DNA from: an uncultured Eubacteriales bacterium
GTDB taxonomy: Bacteria; Bacillota; Clostridia; Christensenellales; Aristaeellaceae
Direction: 5' to 3'
Assembly (NCBI GenBank): GCA_902778055.1
Contig: CACYWL010000013.1
Span: 1 to 60,217, forward strand
DNA length: 60,217 nt
Below, in pieces: positions 16,306-24,388 of the stretch (position 1 is its first letter; every line of letters begins with the position of its first letter). The notes under the pieces were generated by a model. The model saw only the letters and a program-made list of their open reading frames with translations, was not told where the DNA came from and ran no database searches. The position numbers were made by a program, and so were the translations under genes.

Positions 16306-17970
16306 CTATTTTTCTGACTTCATTTCCCGGATTTTTCGGGCCAGCTCAAGATACTCCTGCCGGAGCTGCTCCGGATGATCTCCTTTGGCCGGACGGGCCA
16401 TTCTGGCGGAAAGCACGGCCATGCGCATCTCCAGCCGGGAGATTTCCAGGCTTCGGTCCGCGGCAGCTCCGCCTGTCTGTACAGGCTTCTTCATCTCCTC
16501 CCAGCCGCCCTCTGTGGTTACCAGCTTTCCGTCCTCAAAGCGAATGATCCGCGTGGCGGTTTTCCGGATAAACTCCTCATCATGGCTCACAAACAGAAGC
16601 GTCCCGCCGTAGGAGGCCAGAAGCTTCTCCAGTTCCTCCATGGTAAAGAGATCCAGATGGTTGGTCGGCTCATCCAGGAGAAGCGTATTGCAGTCCATCA
16701 GCAGGAGCCGGCCCAGCGCCGTCTTTGCTTTTTCTCCGCCGGAAAGCAGTCTCAGCGGCTTGAATACCGCTTCCCCTTTCAGCCCCAGGCACGCCATGAC
16801 CGTCCTTGCAAAATGCTCAGGATAGACGGAAGCTTCCATAATGTTTTCCAGGACCGACTTTTCCCGGTCCATGGTCTGCTCGTGATGCTGATCAAACCAG
16901 CCGATCCGAGCCGCCGGATTCCATCTGGCCTTTCCCTGAAAGGCAATTTCAGATCCGTTCCGCCCCAGAAGCTCACGCAGCAGCGTTGTTTTCCCGCAGC
17001 CGTTCGGCCCGATCAGCGCGGTCCTGCTGCCTGTGGGCAAAACGAAACCCGTATCGCGGAGCAGTTCGGAGGCCCCGGCCTGCAGCCGGCCGCAGGCGCA
17101 CTCCAGCACCGTCTTCGCCTCCACCGGATGCTCAACCCCCAGCTTCATCCGAATTTCCGGCAGAGCCTTCGGTTTTTCCTTCACCTCCAGATGCTCCATT
17201 CGATTCTGGATGGTCCGTTTGGCATGACTCAGCTGCAGGACGGAATCCGTCCATTCCCGCGTATGAAGGCGGGCCTCGCTGTTTCCCATTCTGGACGGCG
17301 CTTTTTTGACCTGGGAAGCTCTCTCCGCCATCCGCTGGGCGGACTCCTTCAGCCGCTTCCGCTCCGCTTTGTACTGCTCGTATTCAAATGTTTCCCGTTC
17401 CATTCGGCGGTCGCGCTCAACAATGAAATCCTCATAGCCGCCCGGAAAATCAAGAATGGTTCCGTCCCGCAGATACCAGATCCGGCTGCACAGCTTTCTC
17501 AGAAGGGAGCGGTCATGGGAAATCAGCAGGATTGCTCCCTGAAATCCCATCAGAGCCCTGCGAAGAAGCCCCAGCCCTTCCTGATCCAGATCCGTCGTCG
17601 GCTCGTCCGCCATCAGCAGCTCCGGATGACCGGACAGCGCTTCGGAGATGCGGTTCCGGGTCATCTCTCCGCCGGAGAGGCTTTCCCGGCTCTCCTGAGC
17701 ACGGAATCGGGCGCGGAGCTCCGGGTCTTCTCCGGGACGGCACTTTCCCTCCTGGTGGATGACGGCGGCGGGGACAAAGCGCCGGACGGTTCCGGCGTCT
17801 GGCTGCTTTTCTCCGGCCAGGATCCGCAGCAGGGTTGTTTTTCCCGCACCGTTTTCTCCGATCAGGCCGATCCGGTCGGTATCGTAAATCCGCAGCTGAT
17901 CGATCCGGAGCAGCTGCCGCTCCCCATAGGACAGACGGAGGCCGGCGGCCTCCAGAACGATTTTCGCCAT
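16306..17970 (-). CDS. ABC-F ATPase, antibiotic-resistance (ribosome-protection) type
   Basis: It is 554 aa with two ABC domains and no membrane part. Walker A motifs are GENGAGKTT and GPNGCGKTT, signatures LSGGEMTRNR and LSGGEKAKTA, Walker B LLMADEPTTDLD and LLLDEPTNHLD. The linker between them (PSRMGNSEARLH ... MEHLEVKEKP) follows the pattern of Vga/Lsa/VmlR proteins, which enter the ribosomal E site and dislodge lincosamides, streptogramin A or pleuromutilins. Housekeeping EttA/Uup types have a different linker. The start at 17970 is set by AAAGGAG 8 bases upstream. The leader contains a hairpin that may act as an attenuator. The drug range cannot be read from the sequence. Confidence 0.85.
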   Translation of the reverse strand: MAKIVLEAAGLRLSYGERQLLRIDQLRIYDTDRIGLIGENGAGKTTLLRILAGEKQPDAGTVRRFVPAAVIHQEGKCRPGEDPELRARFRAQESRESLSGGEMTRNRISEALSGHPELLMADEPTTDLDQEGLGLLRRALMGFQGAILLISHDRSLLRKLCSRIWYLRDGTILDFPGGYEDFIVERDRRMERETFEYEQYKAERKRLKESAQRMAERASQVKKAPSRMGNSEARLHTREWTDSVLQLSHAKRTIQNRMEHLEVKEKPKALPEIRMKLGVEHPVEAKTVLECACGRLQAGASELLRDTGFVLPTGSRTALIGPNGCGKTTLLRELLGRNGSEIAFQGKARWNPAARIGWFDQHHEQTMDREKSVLENIMEASVYPEHFARTVMACLGLKGEAVFKPLRLLSGGEKAKTALGRLLLMDCNTLLLDEPTNHLDLFTMEELEKLLASYGGTLLFVSHDEEFIRKTATRIIRFEDGKLVTTEGGWEEMKKPVQTGGAAADRSLEISRLEMRMAVLSARMARPAKGDHPEQLRQEYLELARKIREMKSEK

Positions 17971-18091
17971 CAATAAAACTCCTTTCGTGCCGCGGAGGCG
18001 CAAAAGGAGCACAGCAAAAATGTTTGGCCAGTGCATCTCGCAACCTCCAAACGGCATCACAAAAACTTCCTCTCCGACTATGCCGGGGAGG
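17971..18091 (-). promoter_or_regulatory. Leader of the ABC-F gene with possible attenuator hairpin and short ORF
   Basis: On the minus strand, CCTCCCCG pairs with CGGAGAGG (plus-strand 18069-18091, one mismatch, 7-base loop) and is followed by a T-rich stretch. After it, an ATG at about 18036 opens a short frame (MHWPNIFAVLLLRLRG) that runs in frame into the ABC-F start. A hairpin plus leader peptide in front of an ABC-F gene is the usual setup for drug-induced antitermination. No alternative antiterminator fold was worked out. Confidence 0.45.
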
Positions 18092-18438
18092 CTTTGCGGC
18101 CGAATGTCAGTTGCGAATTCTCATCAGTCTGCAAAAACCATCCTTTCCTGAACTGCCTTTATTCTACAGAGAATCCGTCCGGAGTGTCAAGCTTCTTTTT
18201 TTGCTAAAAATCCAGACTTACATCCCGAAATAAAAAACATCAAGTCTGTCAGAAAACCCCTGCCTCCTCCTGTTCATCCGCGCGGATCCGCCGCGGGGGA
18301 GGGGAGCGGTTCCGGGAGCTTTCCGCGCGGAGCGGCAGGAATTGAGCATGAAAAAAACAGAGCGGATATTGCGTTTCTCCGGAAACTCGGCTACAATCTA
18401 TTGCGGTTCTGATCAATTGCAGAGAGGTGACCGTTTCC
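18092..18438. other. Intergenic boundary region with rightward promoter
   Basis: It has no gene. TTGCGT (18369-18374), a 17-base spacer and TACAAT (18392-18397) form a good rightward promoter for the 45-aa ORF and perhaps the tautomerase. It marks the change from the AT-richer left part of the window to the GC-rich right part. Confidence 0.6.
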
Positions 18439-18576
18439 ATGAATGAGGAGAGCAGGGAAACACAGAAATCCTGGGAAGAATCCCATCCGTGGCTGTCCGG
18501 GATGACGCGGCCGGAGGAGGAGGATTCCCTGGACGAGGCGATCCGTTACACGCTGGACGAGCTCAGAATCGCTTAG
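18439..18576 (+). CDS. 45-residue acidic protein, unknown
   Basis: The ATG at 18439 lies behind GAGAGGTGA and about 42 bases after a well-formed -10 box. The product is short and very acidic: it begins MNEESRETQKSWEESHPWL and ends DEAIRYTLDELRIA, suggesting one C-terminal amphipathic helix. There are no Cys residues and no signal peptide. It lies 71 bases upstream of the tautomerase gene and may be co-transcribed with it. No family is recognised. The position right after a promoter and with a ribosome site is the main argument that it is real. Confidence 0.5.
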   Translation: MNEESRETQKSWEESHPWLSGMTRPEEEDSLDEAIRYTLDELRIA

Positions 18577-18647
18577 TGCAATTCGGTTCAGGAAACGCGG
18601 TTCCGGGGGAAGCGCGGAGAAAACCGGGAGAATGGGAGGAAACGCCG

Positions 18648-18989
18648 ATGCCGTTTATTGATTCGAAGGTGACCGTGAAGGTCAGCGATCAGCAGAAGGA
18701 AGAGATCAAGTCCGAGCTGGGCCGGCTGATCGCCACGCTGAACAAGAGCGAGACCTACCTGATGGTGGGCATTGAGGACGCGTACGACCTGTGGCTCGGC
18801 GGAAAGAAGCTGGAAAAGGGCGCCTATGTCGCGGTCAGCCTGTACGGGGAAGCCCCGAAGGCGGCCTATGACAAGCTGACCGGCCAGATCTGCGATCTGC
18901 TCAGCGAGAAGCTGGGGATTCCGGGGAACGCGGTTTACGTGACCTATCACCCGGTCAGCGACTGGGGATGGAACGGGAGCAACTTCTGA
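18648..18989 (+). CDS. MIF/phenylpyruvate tautomerase family protein
   Basis: It is 113 aa, starting at the ATG at 18648 behind GGGAGGA. The second residue is Pro (MPFIDSKVTV), the catalytic base exposed after Met removal in the tautomerase/MIF superfamily. The 113-residue length, the central YLMVGIEDAYDLWLGGK and the C-terminal YVTYHPVSDWGWNGSNF match MIF-like trimers, which end in WGWNG(S)TF. It interconverts keto and enol forms of phenylpyruvate-like compounds, although the physiological role in bacteria is usually unclear. A terminator follows at 19051. Confidence 0.92.
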   Translation: MPFIDSKVTVKVSDQQKEEIKSELGRLIATLNKSETYLMVGIEDAYDLWLGGKKLEKGAYVAVSLYGEAPKAAYDKLTGQICDLLSEKLGIPGNAVYVTYHPVSDWGWNGSNF

Positions 18990-19050
18990 GGAGGGTATCA
19001 CGCCCGCGCCGCGGCTCCGTGCGGCGGATGCGGGCAGAATCAGGAAAAAG

Positions 19051-19087
19051 CAGGGGAAAGGATTTGTTTTTCCCCTGTTCTTTATTT
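19051..19087 (+). terminator. Terminator after the tautomerase gene
   Basis: CAGGGGAAA (19051-19059) pairs with TTTCCCCTG (19069-19077), followed by TTCTTTATTT. Confidence 0.85.
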
Positions 19088-19114
19088 GTCAAATCTGGTG
19101 ATGGCCGGTATAAT
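19086..19114 (+). promoter_or_regulatory. Promoter of the citrate-synthase-family operon
   Basis: TTGTCA (19086-19091), spacer exactly 17, TATAAT (19109-19114). The leader that follows has a 20-bp near-perfect direct repeat (19123-19142 and 19194-19213, one mismatch) just before the start codon. Confidence 0.85.
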
Positions 19115-19226
19115 GGGGAAAGTGCCGGAAGCCGGCCGGGAGAAAGCGCGAACAGCCTGCGCGATCCCGGTCCTGCGGGTTTTACGGACAGGATGCCGGA
19201 GGCCGGCCGGGAGGAGGAGACGACAG

Positions 19227-20621
19227 GTGATCACGTTTGACCGGAAGAACAATCTGCTGATGCAGAACAAATACCAGTATTCCCTGCAGGACGTGGATGA
19301 GCCGAACCTGTACCGGGAGATCTTTGACTATGAGCACATCCCGAAGGTGGCCTTCAACATGCGGAACGTGCCCATGTCCCCGCCGGACGAGATCTGGATG
19401 ACGGACACGACCTTCCGGGACGGGCAGCAGTCCGTCAGCCCCTTCACCCCGAAGCAGATCCTGCACCTGTTCAAGCTGATGAGCCGGATGGGCGGGCCGA
19501 AGGGCATGATCCGGCAGAGCGAGTTTTTCCTCTACACGAAGAATGACCAGGAGGCGCTGCATCTCTGCCAGGACGCGGGGCTGAAATTCCCGGAGATCAC
19601 GACCTGGATCCGGGCCAACGAGAAGGATTTCGAGCTGGTCAAGCAGGCGGGCGTGCAGGAGACCGGGATCCTGGTTTCCTGCAGCGACTACCATATTTTC
19701 AAAAAGATGCACCTGACCCGCGGACAGGCGATGGACAAGTATCTGGGCATCGTCAAGGCGGCGCTGGACCGGGGCATCCGGCCGAGATGCCATTTTGAGG
19801 ACATCACCCGGGCGGATTTCTACGGATTCGTGCTGCCCTTCGCGGAGCAGCTGATGAACCTGAGCCGGGAGAGCGGCATCCCGATCAAGATCCGTGCCTG
19901 CGACACCATGGGCTACGGCGTCAGCTATCCCGGCGCGGCGCTGCCCCGCAGCGTGCCCGGCATCGTCTACGGCCTGAACCACTACGCCATGTTCCCCTCC
20001 TCGCTGCTGGAGTGGCACGGGCACAACGACTTCTACAAGGTCGTGACCAACGCGGCGACGGCCTGGCTGTACGGATGCTCCAGCGTGAACTGCACGCTGC
20101 TGGGCATCGGGGAGCGGACGGGGAACTGCCCCATGGAGGCGATGGCGGTCGAATACCAGAGCCTGCGGGGGGACGACGGCGGCATGGACCTGACGGCCGT
20201 GACGGAGATCGCGGACTACATGGAGCGGGAGATCGGGCTGGAGATCAGCCCGAGGCAGCCCTTTGTCGGACGGCATTTCAACGTGACCCGGGCCGGCATC
20301 CACGCCGACGGCATGCTGAAGGACGAGGAGATCTACAACGCCTTCGACACGGCGAAGATCCTGAACCGGCCGGCCGCGGTGGCCGTGGACAGCCGGGGCG
20401 GCACCGCCTCCATCGCCCACTGGCTGAATAACTACTTCCGCCTGACGGGGGACAACGTGGTCGACAAGACGGATCCGCTGATCATCGCGATGCGGGAGGC
20501 CGTGGACACGATGTACGCGGAGGGACGGAACACCGTCATGGGCGACGAGGAGCTGGAGATCCTGGTCCGGCGGTACGACGTCGAGCGCTATGAGCGGCTG
20601 CTGTTCCACAAGGGAAAATAA
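19227..20621 (+). CDS. Probable Re-type citrate synthase (isopropylmalate/homocitrate synthase family)
   Basis: It is 464 aa from a GTG at 19227 with GGAGGAG 9 bases upstream. It is a DRE-TIM metallolyase: WMTDTTFRDGQQS near residue 65, RCHFEDITRADFYG, an LEWHGHNDFYKVVTNA metal site and GERTGNCPMEAMA. It has an extra N-terminal arm before the barrel (EPNLYREIFDYEHIPKVAFN), as in the Re-citrate synthases of Clostridium kluyveri type, and lacks the LeuA regulatory domain; at 464 aa it is short for LeuA. Re-citrate synthase makes citrate from oxaloacetate and acetyl-CoA for glutamate synthesis in anaerobes. Homocitrate or citramalate synthase remain possible. The aminotransferase next door, which would use oxaloacetate and glutamate, supports the citrate reading. 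Confidence 0.75.
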   Translation: MITFDRKNNLLMQNKYQYSLQDVDEPNLYREIFDYEHIPKVAFNMRNVPMSPPDEIWMTDTTFRDGQQSVSPFTPKQILHLFKLMSRMGGPKGMIRQSEFFLYTKNDQEALHLCQDAGLKFPEITTWIRANEKDFELVKQAGVQETGILVSCSDYHIFKKMHLTRGQAMDKYLGIVKAALDRGIRPRCHFEDITRADFYGFVLPFAEQLMNLSRESGIPIKIRACDTMGYGVSYPGAALPRSVPGIVYGLNHYAMFPSSLLEWHGHNDFYKVVTNAATAWLYGCSSVNCTLLGIGERTGNCPMEAMAVEYQSLRGDDGGMDLTAVTEIADYMEREIGLEISPRQPFVGRHFNVTRAGIHADGMLKDEEIYNAFDTAKILNRPAAVAVDSRGGTASIAHWLNNYFRLTGDNVVDKTDPLIIAMREAVDTMYAEGRNTVMGDEELEILVRRYDVERYERLLFHKGK

Positions 20622-20713
20622 GCAGGGCAAGGAAAGAACCGGCGAAGCCCTCCGGGCGGGGAAAAGCCCGGAGACGGACGGGACAGAACGACACAGAAAC
20701 GAGGAAAAAGCGG

Positions 20714-22006
20714 ATGCGGTACGACGAAATGACCCCGGAAGCCCTGCGGGAGGAGCTCAGCGCGCTGAAGAAGGAATACCGGAAGATGCAGGAGATGGAT
20801 CTGCATCTGGACATGAGCCGGGGAAAGCCCAGCATCGAGCAGCTGAACCTGAGCATGGGGCTGATGGACGTGCTGGACTCCACCTCCGACCTGACCTGCG
20901 AGGACGGGACGGACTGCCGGAACTACGGGCAGCTGACCGGCATCGACGAGGCCCGGGAGCTGCTGGGGGACATGATGGAGAACAACCCCAACGACATCAT
21001 CATCTACGGGAACTCCTCCCTGAACGTGATGTACGACACCGTCAGCCGGGCCTACACCCACGGCATCATGGGAAACACCCCCTGGTGCAAGCTGGACAAG
21101 GTGAAGTTCCTCTGCCCCGTGCCGGGATACGACCGGCACTTCGCCATCACGGAATACTTCGGCATCGAGATGATCCCCGTGCCCATGACGGACAACGGCC
21201 CGGTGATGGATATCGTCGAAAAGCTGGTGGCGGAGGACGAGACGATCAAGGGCATCTGGTGCGTGCCGAAATACTCGAACCCCAGCGGGATTTCCTACAG
21301 CGACGAGACGGTGCGCCGTTTTGCGCGGCTGAAGCCCGCGGCGAAGGATTTCCGGATTTTCTGGGACAACGCCTACGGAATGCATCATCTGTATGACGAC
21401 CGGCAGGACTATCTGATCGAGATCCTCGCGGAATGCAAGCGGGCGGGGAACCCGGATCTGGTCTACAAGTTTGCCTCCACCTCGAAGATCACCTTCCCGG
21501 GCAGCGGCATCGCCGCGCTGGCGACCTCGCCGAACAACATGGAGGACATCAAGAAGCAGCTGCGGAACCAGACCATCGGACACGACAAGGTCAACCAGCT
21601 GCGGCACGTGCGTTTCTTCGGCGACATCCACGGGATGGTCGAGCACATGCGGAAGCACGCGGACATCCTGCGGCCGAAATTTGAGATGGTTGAGAACACC
21701 CTGGAGGAGGAGCTGGGCGAGCTGGGCATCGGCAGCTGGACCAAACCGCTGGGCGGATACTTCATCGGCTTCGAAAGCCTGCCGGGATGCGCCCGCGACA
21801 TCGTCGCCCGGTGCAAGAAGGCCGGCGTCAAGATGACCCCGGCCGGCGCCACCTGGCCCTACGGGAAGGATCCGCAGGATACCAGCATCCGGATCGCGCC
21901 GACCTTTCCGCCGCTGAACGACCTGGAGGCGGCGACCCGGCTGTTCTGCCTGTGCGTGCGCCTGGTCAGCGCCGAGAAGATCCTCGCGGAACGGGAAGCA
22001 CAGTAA
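20714..22006 (+). CDS. Class I aminotransferase, aspartate aminotransferase type
   Basis: It is 430 aa. The fold-type I pattern is clear: DMSRGKPSIEQLNL, YGNSSLNVMYDTV, CPVPGYDRHFAI, PKYSNPSGISYS, WDNAYGMHHL and the PLP lysine in FASTSKITFPGSG (Lys258). The long N-terminal helix and this spacing fit the group Ic aspartate aminotransferases (PF12897-type) of Actinobacteria and Clostridia rather than classical AspC. It swaps an amino group between aspartate/glutamate and their 2-oxo acids. It lies 92 bases after the citrate-synthase-family gene, and together they would link oxaloacetate, 2-oxoglutarate and glutamate. The next gene follows after 20 bases. Confidence 0.9.
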   Translation: MRYDEMTPEALREELSALKKEYRKMQEMDLHLDMSRGKPSIEQLNLSMGLMDVLDSTSDLTCEDGTDCRNYGQLTGIDEARELLGDMMENNPNDIIIYGNSSLNVMYDTVSRAYTHGIMGNTPWCKLDKVKFLCPVPGYDRHFAITEYFGIEMIPVPMTDNGPVMDIVEKLVAEDETIKGIWCVPKYSNPSGISYSDETVRRFARLKPAAKDFRIFWDNAYGMHHLYDDRQDYLIEILAECKRAGNPDLVYKFASTSKITFPGSGIAALATSPNNMEDIKKQLRNQTIGHDKVNQLRHVRFFGDIHGMVEHMRKHADILRPKFEMVENTLEEELGELGIGSWTKPLGGYFIGFESLPGCARDIVARCKKAGVKMTPAGATWPYGKDPQDTSIRIAPTFPPLNDLEAATRLFCLCVRLVSAEKILAEREAQ

Positions 22007-22026
22007 AGGAACGGAGGAAGCGCAAA

Positions 22027-22701
22027 ATGAAAATCGGACTGCTGATTGCCATTGAGAGGGAGCTGAAGGCCTTCCTGGAGAGCGGGGCGGAGATCCTGAC
22101 GGAGAAGGTCTGCGGGCGGACGGTTTACCGCACGCGGATGGGGGAGCACGAAATCTTCGCGCTGTGCTCCGGATACGGGGAGATCGACGCCGCGGCGGGG
22201 ACGCAGCTGCTGATTGTGAAATACGGATGCGAAAGGATCCTGAACTTCGGCGTCACGGGCGCGCTGGAGCCCGCGCTGAAGGTGGAGGATCTCTTCGTGG
22301 TCCGGAAGGTCTGCCACTACGACTATGATGTATCCCCGATCGATCCGGTGAAGCCGCACCAGTATGCCGAGTTCCCGGACGAATTCATTCCGCTGGACGG
22401 CGCGCTGATCGCGCAGGCGAAGGAGATTGAGCCGGAGCTGCGGGAAGCGGCGGTGGCCAGCGGCGACAAATTTGTGGAGAGCCGGGCCGTGAAGGAGGAG
22501 CTGCGGGCCAAGGGCTGCCAGATCTGCGACATGGAGATCGCGGCGATTGCCCGGATCTGCTGGATGAGCGGCGTGCCCTGCCTGTCGATCAAGTGCATCA
22601 GCGATACCTACGAGGGGGACGGGGGAGACTTCGCCGCCAACGTGGAGCGGAGCGCCGCGCGCGCCTTCCGGGTGCTGAAGAACCTGATCACGCGGATGTG
22701 A
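22027..22701 (+). CDS. Nucleoside phosphorylase-superfamily protein (MTA/SAH nucleosidase-like)
   Basis: It is 224 aa, starting at ATG 22027 behind GGAGG. The pattern follows PNP/MTAN enzymes: KIGLLIAIERELKAFLE at the start, LCSGYGEIDAAAGTQLLI (phosphate/ribose loop), LNFGVTGALEPALKVEDLFV, VASGDKFVES, CDMEIAAIA (ribose-binding Met-Glu) and LSIKCISDTYEG with the catalytic Asp. It probably splits methylthioadenosine or S-adenosylhomocysteine into adenine and the thio-sugar, but it is diverged enough that another nucleoside substrate is possible. It is the third gene of the 19227-22701 operon. Confidence 0.85.
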   Translation: MKIGLLIAIERELKAFLESGAEILTEKVCGRTVYRTRMGEHEIFALCSGYGEIDAAAGTQLLIVKYGCERILNFGVTGALEPALKVEDLFVVRKVCHYDYDVSPIDPVKPHQYAEFPDEFIPLDGALIAQAKEIEPELREAAVASGDKFVESRAVKEELRAKGCQICDMEIAAIARICWMSGVPCLSIKCISDTYEGDGGDFAANVERSAARAFRVLKNLITRM

Positions 22702-22805
22702 CGCGGGCCCGCCGGAGCGGGCGGCACGTAAGGGAGGACGCCGGCCGGAGAAGGCCGCAGCGGGGCTCCGTCCCGCGCCGGGCGCGGGCGGATGCGATTT
22801 GCCCC

Positions 22806-22834
22806 TTGCCCCCCGGCGGATAATTTGCTATAAT
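22806..22834 (+). promoter_or_regulatory. Promoter of the parvulin-like lipoprotein gene
   Basis: TTGCCC (22806-22811), spacer 17, TATAAT (22829-22834), in an otherwise GC-rich gap. Confidence 0.75.
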
Positions 22835-22889
22835 GTCCGGCGTATGCCGATCAGACATATATATCATGTGTGAAGGGATGACTTTTCGA

Positions 22890-24272
22890 ATGAAAAAGCA
22901 AGCGATCCTGGCCCTGATGCTGGCCCTGACAATGATCCTGACCGGGTGCACCCTGGTGCAGAAGGACGCGGCGGTGGATGCCGCGACGGAGATTATCCGC
23001 CTCGGAGATCAGGTGGTGACCAAGGGGCAGGTTCAGGAGGAGGTTCAGGCTCAGCTGGATTATATGGCCTATCTCTACTCCGCCTACGGATACAGCTTTG
23101 ACCCGACCTCTCCGGAAGCGATTGCCGACGCGCAGAACAGCGTCATCGACTCCTTCAAGAAGCAGCTGGTGGCCAACGAGAAGATCAAGGAGCTGGGGCT
23201 GGATCAGCTGACCGAGGAGGAAGAGGCCAAGGTTCAGAGCGACGCCGAGGCGAACTTCAAGAGCAACGTGGACTACATCGTCAGCTCCAAATACGCGGAC
23301 AGCGAGCTTTCCGACGAGGAGAAGAACGAGAAGGCGAAGGCTGATCTCGAGACCACCGGATACACCATGGAGAAAGCGCTGAAGGATGCCCGGGAAACCG
23401 TGATCAACGGCAAGCTGCGCGATGAGATCATCAAGGACGTGACCGTCAGCGACGACGAGATCAAGACGGAATATGACAGCCGCGTCGCCTCTGCGAAGGA
23501 GACCTACGAGAACAGCGCCGGCACCTGGGCCACCGCCGCCAACAACGGCACGACCCTGTACTACACCCCCGCGGGCGTGCGCTTTGTGAAGCAGATCCTG
23601 ACCAAGTTCACGGACGAGGATCAGGGCGCCATCGACGACGCCAACGGAAAGGTGACCGAGGCGAACACCGCCGTCACCTCCGCGAACGCGAAGGTGACCA
23701 CCGCCCAGGAGACCATCGACGACGAAAAGGCGGACGCGGAAGCGAAGGAAGCGGCTCAGAAGGACCTGGAAGCGGCCCAGAAGGAGCTCGAGGAAGCGCA
23801 GGCCGCGCTGACCGCCGCGCAGGCGGAGGCCGACAAGGTCAAGGAGACGGCCTTCGCGAACATTGACGCCGCGGCGGACGGCATCCTGGAGGAGCTGGCT
23901 GCCGGCGCGGACTGGGATACCGTGATGGCGGACAAGAACCAGGATCCCGGCATGCAGAGCGGCGTGACCGCCGAGCGCGGATATGCCGTGGCGGCCGACA
24001 TGACCGGATTTGATCCCGCCTTCGTCGAAGCGGCGATGGCCCTGGAGAAGGTCGGGGACGTGAGCGGCAAGGTGAAGGGCGACAGCTACGGATACTACAT
24101 CATCCGCTACGTGAGCGACTCGGTTGAGGGCCCCATCGCGCTGGAGGAAGTGAAGGAGACGCTCCAGTCCTCCCTGCTGTCCACCAAGCAGAACACCACC
24201 TACAATGATACCCTGCAGGGCTGGGTGGACGCGGCGGACTTCAAAGTGAACCTGGACGCCCTGAAGGACTGA
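22890..24272 (+). CDS. PrsA/SurA-type foldase lipoprotein with a coiled coil inside the parvulin domain
   Basis: It is 460 aa. The signal MKKQAILALMLALTMILTGC ends in a lipobox (Cys20), so it is anchored to the outer face of the membrane. Residues 30-200 are SurA-like helices (ITRLGDQ-type start, QVQEEVQAQLDYMAYLYSAY). A peptidyl-prolyl isomerase domain appears in two parts: the first strand VRFVKQILTKF (230-240) and the rest from about 323 (ANIDAAADGILEELAAGADW, QDPGMQ, FDPAFVEAAMALEKVGDVSG, YGYYIIRYV). Between them lie about 80 residues of Ala/Glu/Lys-rich heptads (242-322), clearly coiled coil. That insertion is not normal for PrsA. The role is probably folding of exported proteins. It is monocistronic with its own promoter and terminator. 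Confidence 0.85.
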   Translation: MKKQAILALMLALTMILTGCTLVQKDAAVDAATEIIRLGDQVVTKGQVQEEVQAQLDYMAYLYSAYGYSFDPTSPEAIADAQNSVIDSFKKQLVANEKIKELGLDQLTEEEEAKVQSDAEANFKSNVDYIVSSKYADSELSDEEKNEKAKADLETTGYTMEKALKDARETVINGKLRDEIIKDVTVSDDEIKTEYDSRVASAKETYENSAGTWATAANNGTTLYYTPAGVRFVKQILTKFTDEDQGAIDDANGKVTEANTAVTSANAKVTTAQETIDDEKADAEAKEAAQKDLEAAQKELEEAQAALTAAQAEADKVKETAFANIDAAADGILEELAAGADWDTVMADKNQDPGMQSGVTAERGYAVAADMTGFDPAFVEAAMALEKVGDVSGKVKGDSYGYYIIRYVSDSVEGPIALEEVKETLQSSLLSTKQNTTYNDTLQGWVDAADFKVNLDALKD

Positions 24273-24289
24273 AGAAAATGATCAGGCCG

Positions 24290-24323
24290 GGGATGCCGGA
24301 ATCAAAGCCGGCATCCCTTTTTC
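24290..24323 (+). terminator. Terminator after the foldase gene
   Basis: GGGATGCCGG (24290-24299) pairs with CCGGCATCCC (24308-24317), 8-base loop, then TTTTTC. Confidence 0.92.
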
Positions 24324-24388
24324 TTGAAAAGCGGGAACGCGCCGCCGACCCGGGCGTTCCGCGGACATAAATCGAGGAGAAGCAAAGC

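Noticed and set aside
18489..18647. N-terminal extension of the tautomerase
   Set aside because: The catalytic Pro must follow the initiator Met; the ATG at 18648 with GGGAGGA fits the family exactly.
19182..20630. 482-codon antisense frame over the citrate-synthase-family gene
   Set aside because: Composition is that of a shadow frame; the plus-strand gene has promoter, ribosome site and conserved motifs.
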